The notes under the pieces: model-generated
The model's input: only the letters and a program-made list of their open reading frames with translations
Databases searched by the model: none
What the model was told of the DNA's origin: nothing
Part shown: in pieces, positions 1 through 5,973 of the stretch
Numbering within the stretch: the first letter of the stretch is position 1
How the letters are laid out: every line of letters starts with the position of its first letter
From: Clostridia bacterium
GTDB taxonomy: Bacteria; Bacillota; Clostridia; UMGS1883
Direction of reading: 5' to 3'
NCBI GenBank assembly: GCA_017468215.1
Contig: JAFUJG010000255.1
Coordinates: forward strand, 1-8,724
DNA length: 8,724 bases
Program-made: the position numbers and the translations under genes

Positions 1-859
1 AATAATTTAAAACTGCTTCCATTTCTCTGGAAACCCATTTGTTTTTATGGTATAAAAGCTGTTTCCATACCTCAATTTCCAAATCTTCAACTTCTATATA
101 CCTGAGCTCACCGTTTTTTACCCTTTTATCGGCAACATAATCCGGCAACAAACCTATGCCTACGCCCTGCTTGATTATGTCGCATATGATGTCGGTGTTT
201 CCTGTTTCAAGAACAGGCTTTACCGCCAGAGATTTTTCGCTGAGCTTTTCTTCAAATATGCGTATGTAGCTCATGCCTTTTTCTGTCAACACCATAGGAT
301 GCCTTGCAATATCCGCCATTTTTACCCGAGTTTCAATATTATAGTCAGGTGCGGCGATAAAATGCACCCCAACCCTTTCTTCTTTTGCAATTATGTACCC
401 GCTGTTATAAATATGGCTGTCCAATGTCAGTATCATATCAACCTCGTTGTGGTCAACCATTCTGAGCATTTCTTCTGTACCTGCCTCTATAACCTTAAGG
501 GTTATCCCTTTATTATGCTTGTAAAAGTGGGCGTAGTTATTCCCAAGCATATTTTTACACAGACTGGATGCCGTAGCAAGCACAATATGCCCGCTTGGCT
601 CGGCAGTGGTATTCATACCGCCCTTTAACTCGTCCGTCATACGCTTTACATTATGTGCATAATCAAGAAGCTCATGCCCCTTGCGGGTAAGGGATATGCT
701 ATGGTTTATCCTTTCAAAAAGCTGACAGTTAAGCTCTCCCTCCAGCTGCTTTATCTGAAAAGACACCGTGGACTGTGTATACCCCAGTGCCGCAGCAGCC
801 TTGGTGAAGCTGTTCATCTCCGCTACATATATAAATGTAGTTAAATTTTTAATGTCCAT
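1..859 (-). CDS. LysR-family transcriptional regulator (3' end beyond window)
   Basis: This is a DNA-binding regulator of the LysR family. Translating the minus strand from the ATG at 859-857 gives 286 residues with no stop before the window edge. The family is usually about 290-300 residues, so only a few C-terminal residues are missing. It opens MDIKNLTTFIYVAEMNSFTK, then AAAALGYTQSTVSFQIKQLE, the typical LysR winged helix-turn-helix (residues about 1-60). The rest matches the periplasmic-binding-protein-like effector domain, including GVGIGLLPDYVA, a common LysR C-terminal motif. An AGGAAAGGA purine stretch precedes the start. The gene is divergent from the AGCS symporter at 1011, and the shared 151-bp gap holds a LysR-type operator, so the symporter and lysR itself are the likely targets. 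The effector cannot be read from sequence; an amino acid carried by the symporter is a reasonable guess. Confidence 0.93.
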   Translation of the reverse strand, partial: MDIKNLTTFIYVAEMNSFTKAAAALGYTQSTVSFQIKQLEGELNCQLFERINHSISLTRKGHELLDYAHNVKRMTDELKGGMNTTAEPSGHIVLATASSLCKNMLGNNYAHFYKHNKGITLKVIEAGTEEMLRMVDHNEVDMILTLDSHIYNSGYIIAKEERVGVHFIAAPDYNIETRVKMADIARHPMVLTEKGMSYIRIFEEKLSEKSLAVKPVLETGNTDIICDIIKQGVGIGLLPDYVADKRVKNGELRYIEVEDLEIEVWKQLLYHKNKWVSREMEAVLNY

Positions 860-904
860 ACCTAAATTTCCTTTCCTATTTGGCTTTTCCTTGAGGGTAA
901 GGTG

Positions 905-923
905 CAATCGATTTTTTCGATTG
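905..923. promoter_or_regulatory. Putative LysR-type operator (7-bp perfect inverted repeat)
   Basis: CAATCGA (905-911) and TCGATTG (917-923) form a perfect inverted repeat around five T residues. The core reads ATC (907-909), nine bases, GAT (919-921), which fits the LysR T-N11-A / ATC-N9-GAT consensus. Its centre (914) is about 65 bp upstream of the symporter start point predicted from the promoter (about 979), the classical position of a LysR recognition site. It also lies in the predicted lysR leader, where binding could repress lysR. The sequence match is direct; the binding is inferred. Confidence 0.72.
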
Positions 924-943
924 AGTTTACAAATATAATCAAT

Positions 944-972
944 TTGACTTATCTTGTGCTATAGTATATACT
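944..972 (+). promoter_or_regulatory. Sigma-A-type promoter for the AGCS symporter
   Basis: TTGACT (-35, 944-949) and TATACT (-10, 967-972) are separated by exactly 17 bases. Each hexamer differs from the consensus by one base. Transcription would start near 979 and give a leader of about 32 nt containing the AGAAAGGT ribosome binding site (993-1000), 10 nt before the ATG at 1011. The LysR-type operator sits just upstream. Confidence 0.78.
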
Positions 973-991
973 GTCTATGTTAAAATTTCAA
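963..991 (-). promoter_or_regulatory. Putative promoter for the lysR gene, overlapping the symporter promoter
   Basis: On the minus strand TTGAAA (991-986) and TATACT (968-963) are 17 bases apart. The -10 comes from AGTATATACT (963-972), a perfect palindrome that also supplies the -10 of the oppositely directed symporter promoter. Transcription would start near 956 and give a leader of about 97 nt that crosses the 905-923 operator. The spacing and hexamers are seen directly; use as a promoter is inferred. Confidence 0.58.
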
Positions 992-1010
992 TAGAAAGGT
1001 CTAAGAAAAA

Positions 1011-2435
1011 ATGAATATTTTCCAGCTTATTATCGATTATATTTATTATCTTTTTTCCAATTCTCAATTCATAACCTTTTATTTCCCCGCAGGGTTTGAG
1101 AAGGTTGACGGAAACTTTAATCCCGTGGGCGGTTTTGAAATAGGTATTCCGCTTTTGGCGATTTTGTTAATCCCCACAGGTATTTATTTTACACTTAAAA
1201 CAAAATGCCTTATCGTACGTTTCTTCCCCGAAATGATTCGACTTACACTTGAGAAAAAGAAATCCGGTGACAAAAACAGTCTCTCGGGCTTACAGGCACT
1301 TATCGTATCCACAGCCACAAGAGTAGGCATGGGCAACCTTTTAGGTGTTGCTGCAGCAATTGCTTTTGGCGGTGCAGGCAGTGTTTTCTGGATGTGGGTA
1401 ACAGCCCTTTTAGGTACTGCAACAGCATACATCGAAGCAACATTGGCTCAGCTTCATAAGGAAAAGGACCCTCTCTACGGGGGTTACCGTGGCGGCCCGG
1501 CTCAGTACCTTCACGCACTGTTTGCAAAGGGTACAGGCAAGAAAAAGTCTGTTATCGCTTGTCTTTTTGCAATAAGCGCACTCCTTTGCTGGGGCGGTAT
1601 CAGCCAGGTTATCGGCAATAGTGTCGCATCTGATTTAACGGCAACCTTTAATATCAACCCCTTGTATACAGCAATCGCACTTGTTATTCTTTGTGCAGTA
1701 ATTGTTCTTCGCAAGAACACAACTGTAAAGGTGCTTGATATCATAGTTCCCATTATGGCAGTATTGTATTTTATTGCCACAATAGTATTTGTAATTATTA
1801 ATTTCCGAGCGCTCCCCGGCGTATTTGGAGATATTTTCTCACAGGCGTTAGGTTTAAAGCCTGCCGCAAGCGGTATCACAATCGGTACAATTATTTCCCT
1901 TGGTGCTCAGCGTGGTCTTTTCTCTAACGAAGCAGGCTCCGGTTCTGCTCCCTGTGCGGCAGCTGCGGCGGATATTGACAACCCTGTTAAGGGCGGTCTT
2001 CTTCAGGCATTGGGTGTATTTATTGATACAATCGTAATCTGTACTTGCACTGCTTTACTTATTCTCATTGCAAAGCCTGAAAGCACCATTCCTCCGGTTG
2101 TATTAAACGAAGCTATGAATTTCCACATGGGTTATGCAGGCGAAGTATTCATGTCAATTGTTCTGTTCCTTTTCTGCATATCTACACTTTTGGGCGTACT
2201 GTTCTATGCAAGAAGTAACGTGGCGTACCTTTTCGGCGACAACTGGACAAGCCAGACAATTTACAAGATTTTTGCTCTTGCAATGCTCTTTGTGGGTTGT
2301 ATCTCCTCCACTACAGACACATGGCATCTTGCGGATACAGGTATTGCACTTATGACAGTATTTAACCTTATGGCACTTTTCCCCATGGCAAAAGAGCCTC
2401 TCCGTATGCTTAAAGACTACAAAAAATCTAAATAA
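1011..2435 (+). CDS. Sodium:amino-acid symporter, AGCS (alanine/glycine:cation) family
   Basis: This is an integral membrane transporter predicted to import a small amino acid such as alanine or glycine with Na+ (or H+). The 474-residue length is normal for the family. It is highly hydrophobic, with about ten membrane segments. Family signatures are clear: VGMGNLLGV (about 105-113), GGAGSVFWMWVTALLG (120-135, close to the AGCS signature with Ser at the fifth place), YGGYRGGPAQYL (156-167), and FSNEAGSGSAPCAAAA (304-319) followed by NPVKGGLLQALGVFIDT. The start is supported by AGAAAGGT 10 nt upstream. It has its own promoter and a strong terminator and is divergent from a LysR regulator with an operator in the gap, so it is probably a one-gene regulated unit. 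The exact substrate cannot be fixed: AlsT/DagA-type members carry alanine or glycine, others glutamine. Confidence 0.95.
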   Translation: MNIFQLIIDYIYYLFSNSQFITFYFPAGFEKVDGNFNPVGGFEIGIPLLAILLIPTGIYFTLKTKCLIVRFFPEMIRLTLEKKKSGDKNSLSGLQALIVSTATRVGMGNLLGVAAAIAFGGAGSVFWMWVTALLGTATAYIEATLAQLHKEKDPLYGGYRGGPAQYLHALFAKGTGKKKSVIACLFAISALLCWGGISQVIGNSVASDLTATFNINPLYTAIALVILCAVIVLRKNTTVKVLDIIVPIMAVLYFIATIVFVIINFRALPGVFGDIFSQALGLKPAASGITIGTIISLGAQRGLFSNEAGSGSAPCAAAAADIDNPVKGGLLQALGVFIDTIVICTCTALLILIAKPESTIPPVVLNEAMNFHMGYAGEVFMSIVLFLFCISTLLGVLFYARSNVAYLFGDNWTSQTIYKIFALAMLFVGCISSTTDTWHLADTGIALMTVFNLMALFPMAKEPLRMLKDYKKSK

Positions 2436-2438
2436 TAA

Positions 2439-2467
2439 TTGATTTTAAAAGCCTTTGGGAATATAAT
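2439..2467 (+). promoter_or_regulatory. Promoter for the flavoprotein gene, embedded in the preceding terminator
   Basis: TTGATT (-35, 2439-2444) and a perfect TATAAT (-10, 2462-2467) are 17 bases apart. The -35 begins three bases after the symporter stop codon and the -10 lies in the terminator loop. Transcription would start near 2474, inside the 3' arm of the terminator stem, so the new transcript could not fold the hairpin. The leader would be about 74 nt. The gene at 2548 otherwise has no evident promoter between the terminator and its start. Confidence 0.62.
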
Positions 2468-2484
2468 GTTCTCAAAGGCTTTTT
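2447..2484 (+). terminator. Rho-independent terminator of the symporter gene
   Basis: AAAAGCCTTTG (2447-2457) pairs perfectly with CAAAGGCTTTT (2473-2483). The stem extends to 14 bp through one G-U pair, around a 9-nt loop, and ends in a T run. It begins 12 nt after the symporter stop. The loop contains TATAAT, which appears to be the -10 of the next promoter. Confidence 0.9.
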
Positions 2485-2531
2485 GTAGGTGTAAATACCC
2501 ACATCGACCTGCAACTTCCCTCAATTCTTTA

Positions 2532-2539
2532 AAAGGTGG
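2532..2539 (+). promoter_or_regulatory. Ribosome binding site that fixes the flavoprotein start
   Basis: AAAGGTGG lies 8 nt before the ATG at 2548. An upstream in-frame GTG at 2536 falls inside this ribosome binding site, so it is not a credible start. Confidence 0.8.
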
Positions 2540-2547
2540 TTTTATTT

Positions 2548-3168
2548 ATGAAAGTATTACTTGTTAACGGAAGTCCCCACAAGGAGGGCTGTACATATAC
2601 AGCTTTAAGCTGCGTTGCAAAAGCTCTAAATGAGGACGGTATTGAAACAGAAATCATCAACGTTTCGAAAACCAACTCCGGATGTATGGGCTGCGGCTAT
2701 TGCTTTAAAATGGGTAAATGTGTAAACGACACAGATATTGTCAACGAAACAATCGCCCGCCTTAATGAGTTTGACGGCTTTGTTTTTGGCTCGCCCGTAC
2801 ACTACGCCTCTGCATCGGGTGCTATTACCTGCTTTATGGATAGGCTGTTTTATTCGGGGTCAAAGGATTTACGTTACAAGGTAGGTGCTGTTGTGGCATC
2901 TGCACGTCGTGGCGGTACAACAGCAACCCTTGACCAGCTTACAAAGCACCTTACAATTTCCAACATGCCTGTGGTATCATCCTCATATTGGAACATGGTG
3001 CATGGCTCCACACCCGAAGACGTGTTAAAGGACGAAGAAGGCATGCAGACAATGCGCACCTTAGGGCACAATATGGCATGGCTTTTAAAGTGTATTGAGC
3101 TGGGTAAGGAAAACGGTGTTTCCCATCCTGCTCCCGAAGCAAAAATCAAAACAAATTTTATAAGATAA
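2548..3168 (+). CDS. Iron-sulfur-flavoprotein-like NAD(P)H/FMN oxidoreductase
   Basis: This is a flavodoxin-fold redox protein of the NADPH-dependent FMN reductase / iron-sulfur flavoprotein type, cytosolic, 206 residues from the ATG. It begins MKVLLVNGSPHKEGCTYTAL, where the GSP...G.T loop binds FMN phosphate. GSPVHYASASGAITCFMDR (81-99) is the second flavin-contacting region. Between them, C46, C49, C52 and C58 form C-x2-C-x2-C-x5-C. This compact motif fits archaeal/clostridial iron-sulfur flavoproteins that bind one [4Fe-4S] cluster and move electrons between ferredoxin and acceptors such as O2 or H2O2. The cluster is inferred from spacing; the physiological partner is unknown. The gene stands alone between two terminators and converges on the hydrogenase operon, so any tie to hydrogen metabolism is only suggestive. 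Many relatives are annotated simply as NAD(P)H-dependent oxidoreductase. Confidence 0.88.
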   Translation: MKVLLVNGSPHKEGCTYTALSCVAKALNEDGIETEIINVSKTNSGCMGCGYCFKMGKCVNDTDIVNETIARLNEFDGFVFGSPVHYASASGAITCFMDRLFYSGSKDLRYKVGAVVASARRGGTTATLDQLTKHLTISNMPVVSSSYWNMVHGSTPEDVLKDEEGMQTMRTLGHNMAWLLKCIELGKENGVSHPAPEAKIKTNFIR

Positions 3169-3171
3169 CAT

Positions 3172-3200
3172 AAAAACGACACGCAATGCGTGTCGTTTTT
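3172..3200. terminator. Probable bidirectional terminator between converging units
   Basis: A 14-bp perfect inverted repeat (3172-3185 with 3187-3200) is centred on one base. The core is ACGACACGCA / TGCGTGTCGT, flanked by A5 on the left and T5 on the right. It starts 3 nt after the flavoprotein stop and gives a T run after the stem on either strand. It can therefore end the flavoprotein transcript and the converging hydrogenase operon transcript. Confidence 0.82.
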
Positions 3201-3337
3201 GTCGATATGTTGCTACAACTCGATATATTTCGCTTTGCGAAATTCGATATAATTTTCAGCAAGCTGAAAATTGCGATATGTCTGCATTTAAGGCGGACAC
3301 TGATGCAGTGGTGATTTTATCAAATCACCACTGCATC
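3201..3337. repeat. Hairpin-array intergenic element with CGATAT spacer words
   Basis: CGATAT occurs four times (3203, 3221, 3245, 3274) with a small inverted repeat after each copy. These are GTTG/CAAC (3209-3219), ATTTCGC/GCGAAAT (3227-3243, 7 bp), AATTTTCAGC/GCTGAAAATT (3251-3272, 10 bp) and TGTCTGC/GCGGACA (3279-3299, one G-T pair). A fifth, 16-bp perfect stem (3302-3317 with 3322-3337, 4-nt loop) overlaps the end of the hydrogenase gene. The regular layout suggests a dispersed structured repeat rather than chance. Only one copy is in this window, so multicopy status is inference. It contains no credible gene. Confidence 0.6.
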
Positions 3338-4762
3338 TACAGCATCCTTAATGGATTTTTCCATTGCTTCTTTGCCGTATTTGTCAACTTCCATTTTGTT
3401 TTTAACTTCGCTGTGTGTAAGGCAGCCCGCACCGTTGATGCATCCGCCCAGACACGCCATGCCTTCGATAAAGTTATATTCAGGCATTTGTCCTGCTTTA
3501 AGCTTCTTTGATGCTACCAAAAGTGCCTTCATGCATTCTTCAATGCCGTTGCACACCAGGGGCTTTGCTTCAAAGTCAATATTTTGCTCACGGAGTGCCT
3601 GTGCTGCAGCTTCGCTCACGCCACCGCTTCTGGCAAAAATTCGTCCGTAGTAGGAGGCATTGTCCAGAACATCTTCGGGGAGCTTTTCAAGCTCAATATC
3701 ACGGCTATCAAAGAGAGCCTGCAGTTCTTCAAAGGTAAGCACCTCGTCAACATAAGGCTTGCTTGCCTCTAACTTCGCTTCGCCCTTCTTTGCAGTACAG
3801 GGACCTATGAACACAACCCTCGCCTCGCTGTCGGTCTGCTTTATAAACTTTGACATTTCAACCATAGGCGAGAAGTTATGGGAAACATATGGGAGCATAT
3901 CAGGAACCTGGCTCTTTATATACGACACAAACGCAGGACAGCAGGATGTTGTTAAAAAGCCCTTTTCGCTGAGCTCACGGCTTTCCTTTAATGCTACCAT
4001 ATCTCCACCAAGAGCCGCTTCTACTACGGTATGGAAACCAAGAGCCTTTAAGCCTGCCACTACCTGACCGAGCTTTGCATGCTTAAACTGGCTGTAAATT
4101 GCAGGTGCTACCACAGCATATACCCTGCCCTTGCCCTGCGCACTCTTTTTAAGCATGTCAATTACGTTAAGTATGTAGCTCTTATCCGTAATTGCACCAA
4201 AGGGGCACTTGTAAACGCAGGCGCCGCACTGTATGCATTTACTGTTATCGATAGATGCGCTCTTTCCGCCTTCTGCACTGATAGCCTTCACCTTACAAGC
4301 TTTCATACAAGGTCTCTCACGCTTTACTATGGCAGAGAAGGAACAGCTTTGTGCACACTGACCGCAGTTTTTGCACTTATCCTTGTCAATATGTGCTCTG
4401 TGGTCACGGTCAAAGTAAACCGCACCGAACTTACAGGACTCCTCACAGCTATGTGCAAGACAGTTACGGCAACTGTCTGCAACAACCTCATAGCCTGATG
4501 CAGGGCACTTATCACAAGCCATGGGCAGCACCTCAATGTTGTTGGGATTTTCACGGTTTCCGCCCATTGCCATTTTTACTCGTTCTGCTAAAATAGCTCT
4601 TTCCTTATTTATACAACAACGCATGGTAGGCTCATCGCCGGGAACAATAATTTTCGGGATATTCAAAAAGTTTCGGAGCAAAGTGTCGTCCCATGCCTCT
4701 TTTGCAACTTCCTTGAGCACCTGATACTTCAAATGCTGGACTTTTGTATCAAACTTTCTCAT
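3320..4762 (-). CDS. [FeFe]-hydrogenase, group B type, with N-terminal [4Fe-4S] domains
   Basis: This is a soluble iron-only hydrogenase expected to interconvert H2 with protons and electrons, probably with ferredoxin. The 480 residues start with a family-typical N-terminal region rich in Cys (C83, C86, C98, C101, C106, C110). Two ferredoxin motifs follow: C130-x2-C-x2-C-x3-C140 and C176-x2-C-x2-C-x3-C186, with C152/C156 between them. H-cluster motifs are TTSCCPAF (C274/C275), GPCTAKKGEA (C322) and EGMACLGGCINGAG (C437, C441). All four cluster cysteines and the likely proton-transfer Cys (C274) are present. L1 has Phe for the usual Trp, L2 has Gly for Met, and L3 lacks the GGGQP ending, which points to group B (TIGR04105-like) rather than prototypical group A. 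It is last in the operon, 35 nt after the phosphatase, with GAAGAAAGG before the ATG. Its last codons form one arm of a 16-bp hairpin. Confidence 0.88.
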   Translation of the reverse strand: MRKFDTKVQHLKYQVLKEVAKEAWDDTLLRNFLNIPKIIVPGDEPTMRCCINKERAILAERVKMAMGGNRENPNNIEVLPMACDKCPASGYEVVADSCRNCLAHSCEESCKFGAVYFDRDHRAHIDKDKCKNCGQCAQSCSFSAIVKRERPCMKACKVKAISAEGGKSASIDNSKCIQCGACVYKCPFGAITDKSYILNVIDMLKKSAQGKGRVYAVVAPAIYSQFKHAKLGQVVAGLKALGFHTVVEAALGGDMVALKESRELSEKGFLTTSCCPAFVSYIKSQVPDMLPYVSHNFSPMVEMSKFIKQTDSEARVVFIGPCTAKKGEAKLEASKPYVDEVLTFEELQALFDSRDIELEKLPEDVLDNASYYGRIFARSGGVSEAAAQALREQNIDFEAKPLVCNGIEECMKALLVASKKLKAGQMPEYNFIEGMACLGGCINGAGCLTHSEVKNKMEVDKYGKEAMEKSIKDAVDAVVI

Positions 4763-4797
4763 AACTCACGTAGCCTTTCTTCCACAAATGTAATTTT

Positions 4798-5973
4798 TTA
4801 AAAATAGCTCACTTTAATGCGTTTGCCCATAGCCTTTAAGCATTTTGTCAATTCTTCCACAAGATTCATCTTAATATTGAAGTTTATGGGCAAATCCGGG
4901 TTCTGGTGAGCAGGGTTAATAGCTCTGCCCACATAAAAGTTTATATCGGTTGCTTCTTCAAACAAAAGCCTCGAAATAAGCGCCGCACCGTCACGCTTAA
5001 AGTTCCAGTTTTCGTAAAGCTTGTTTTCGCCTATATAATCCTTTGCGTATTCAACAACCTTGTTAATGGTTATTACACCCTCGGTAACAAGGTCAACGCC
5101 CTCAATTTCTGCAATGGGAGGCACATCGGAGGATTCAAAGTTCAAGCTTGCCTTTAAGGGCTTGCCCAAATACTTTGCCGCAATAGAGCTTGTGGTACCT
5201 CCGCATACTATATGCTTGCCCTCCTTTGAGAAGAACAGTGCCATCATCCTGCCGGAGTCATCACGGTTAAAGGGAGGCCCGAACAAAAGATTCATGGGCT
5301 CACGCTTTCTTATGCGGACAACGCATGCAGTAGTATCGTCACCGGGTTTATTTGCGTACAGCTTATTACACTCGTCAACGAGTATGGTTGATAAGTTCTT
5401 TGCGGTATAACCGCAAATGCTCATCATTTCCATAAATTCGATAATTTCTTCCCTTTTCCAGCCGAAATTATATGCCATACCTATTCCTGCATGAGGGCAA
5501 CCGTCGCTCATAGCGATAATGTGGTCATTTTCGCAAAGGTTAAGCCTGGATTTATAAATTTTCTTTCCGTCTATGGTCATTTCTGTTCTGGGATAGTCGT
5601 AATTTTTTCCGTCTCTCAGAACAATAACCTGGGGATTGTCATACTGAATAATTTCTGCAACAGACTGGTCTATAAGATGAATAATCGTAAAGGTGGAATA
5701 CGCCACACCTCGTACGGAGCACACAGGCAGTGTTGCCGCAATTGTTTTTACACATTCCTCCAAGGGGAGTCCTGCCGCCATCATGGTGGAAATTATCTTC
5801 GATGTAAGGGTGGACAAAATGCTTGCCTTAACACCGCTTCCCAAACCGTCGGCAAGAACTATTACCGTGGAGGTTTCATCCTCCTGCTCAACAATATCAA
5901 CATGGTCTCCGCAGAGTTCTTCACCGTAATGATTTATACTTTTGTATCCGATTTCAGCACACAAATCATTCAT
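4798..5973 (-). CDS. SpoIIE/PP2C-family serine/threonine protein phosphatase
   Basis: This is a metal-dependent protein phosphatase of the SpoIIE/RsbU type, predicted cytosolic and 391 residues long. Metal-binding motifs occur in order: GD (22-23), LADGLGSGVKAS (40-51), MSDG (155-158) and PGDDTTACVVR (210-220), so residues 1 to about 222 form a complete catalytic domain. Residues about 225-391 form a second region, with GGTTSS, that I do not recognise from sequence alone. The ATG at 5973 overlaps the end of the sensory hydrogenase gene by 8 nt (ATGAATGA), with GAAGGAG upstream, indicating translational coupling. PP2C phosphatases are known neighbours of PAS-containing [FeFe]-hydrogenases (group C3, phosphatase-linked), so the enzyme is likely the output of the H2/redox sensor. 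Its substrate is unknown; no anti-sigma factor antagonist or kinase of the Rsb type is visible here. Confidence 0.9.
   Translation of the reverse strand: MNDLCAEIGYKSINHYGEELCGDHVDIVEQEDETSTVIVLADGLGSGVKASILSTLTSKIISTMMAAGLPLEECVKTIAATLPVCSVRGVAYSTFTIIHLIDQSVAEIIQYDNPQVIVLRDGKNYDYPRTEMTIDGKKIYKSRLNLCENDHIIAMSDGCPHAGIGMAYNFGWKREEIIEFMEMMSICGYTAKNLSTILVDECNKLYANKPGDDTTACVVRIRKREPMNLLFGPPFNRDDSGRMMALFFSKEGKHIVCGGTTSSIAAKYLGKPLKASLNFESSDVPPIAEIEGVDLVTEGVITINKVVEYAKDYIGENKLYENWNFKRDGAALISRLLFEEATDINFYVGRAINPAHQNPDLPINFNIKMNLVEELTKCLKAMGKRIKVSYF

Noticed and set aside
299..844. Plus-strand open frames across the regulator gene
   Set aside because: The minus strand here encodes a continuous LysR protein; the plus-strand frames are its shadow.
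860..1010. Riboswitch or T-box leader ahead of the symporter
   Set aside because: The predicted leader is only about 32 nt and shows no terminator or anti-terminator fold; LysR control explains the region.
1511..1879. Minus-strand open frame of 122 codons within the symporter gene
   Set aside because: It is the complement of membrane-segment codons of the AGCS symporter, a frequent source of false open frames.
2536..2547. Upstream GTG start adding four residues to the flavoprotein
   Set aside because: The GTG lies inside the AAAGGTGG ribosome binding site, and the ATG at 2548 begins the conserved KVLLVNGSP strand.
3203..3279. CRISPR array from the repeated CGATAT words
   Set aside because: The repeat unit is only six bases, the intervals vary (18, 24, 29), and the intervals are self-complementary hairpins rather than unique spacers. 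No cas gene is near.
4079..4498. Plus-strand open frame of 139 codons within the hydrogenase gene
   Set aside because: It is antisense to a clear [FeFe]-hydrogenase reading frame and has no ribosome binding site or family resemblance. The same applies to the other frames opposite 3320-7642.
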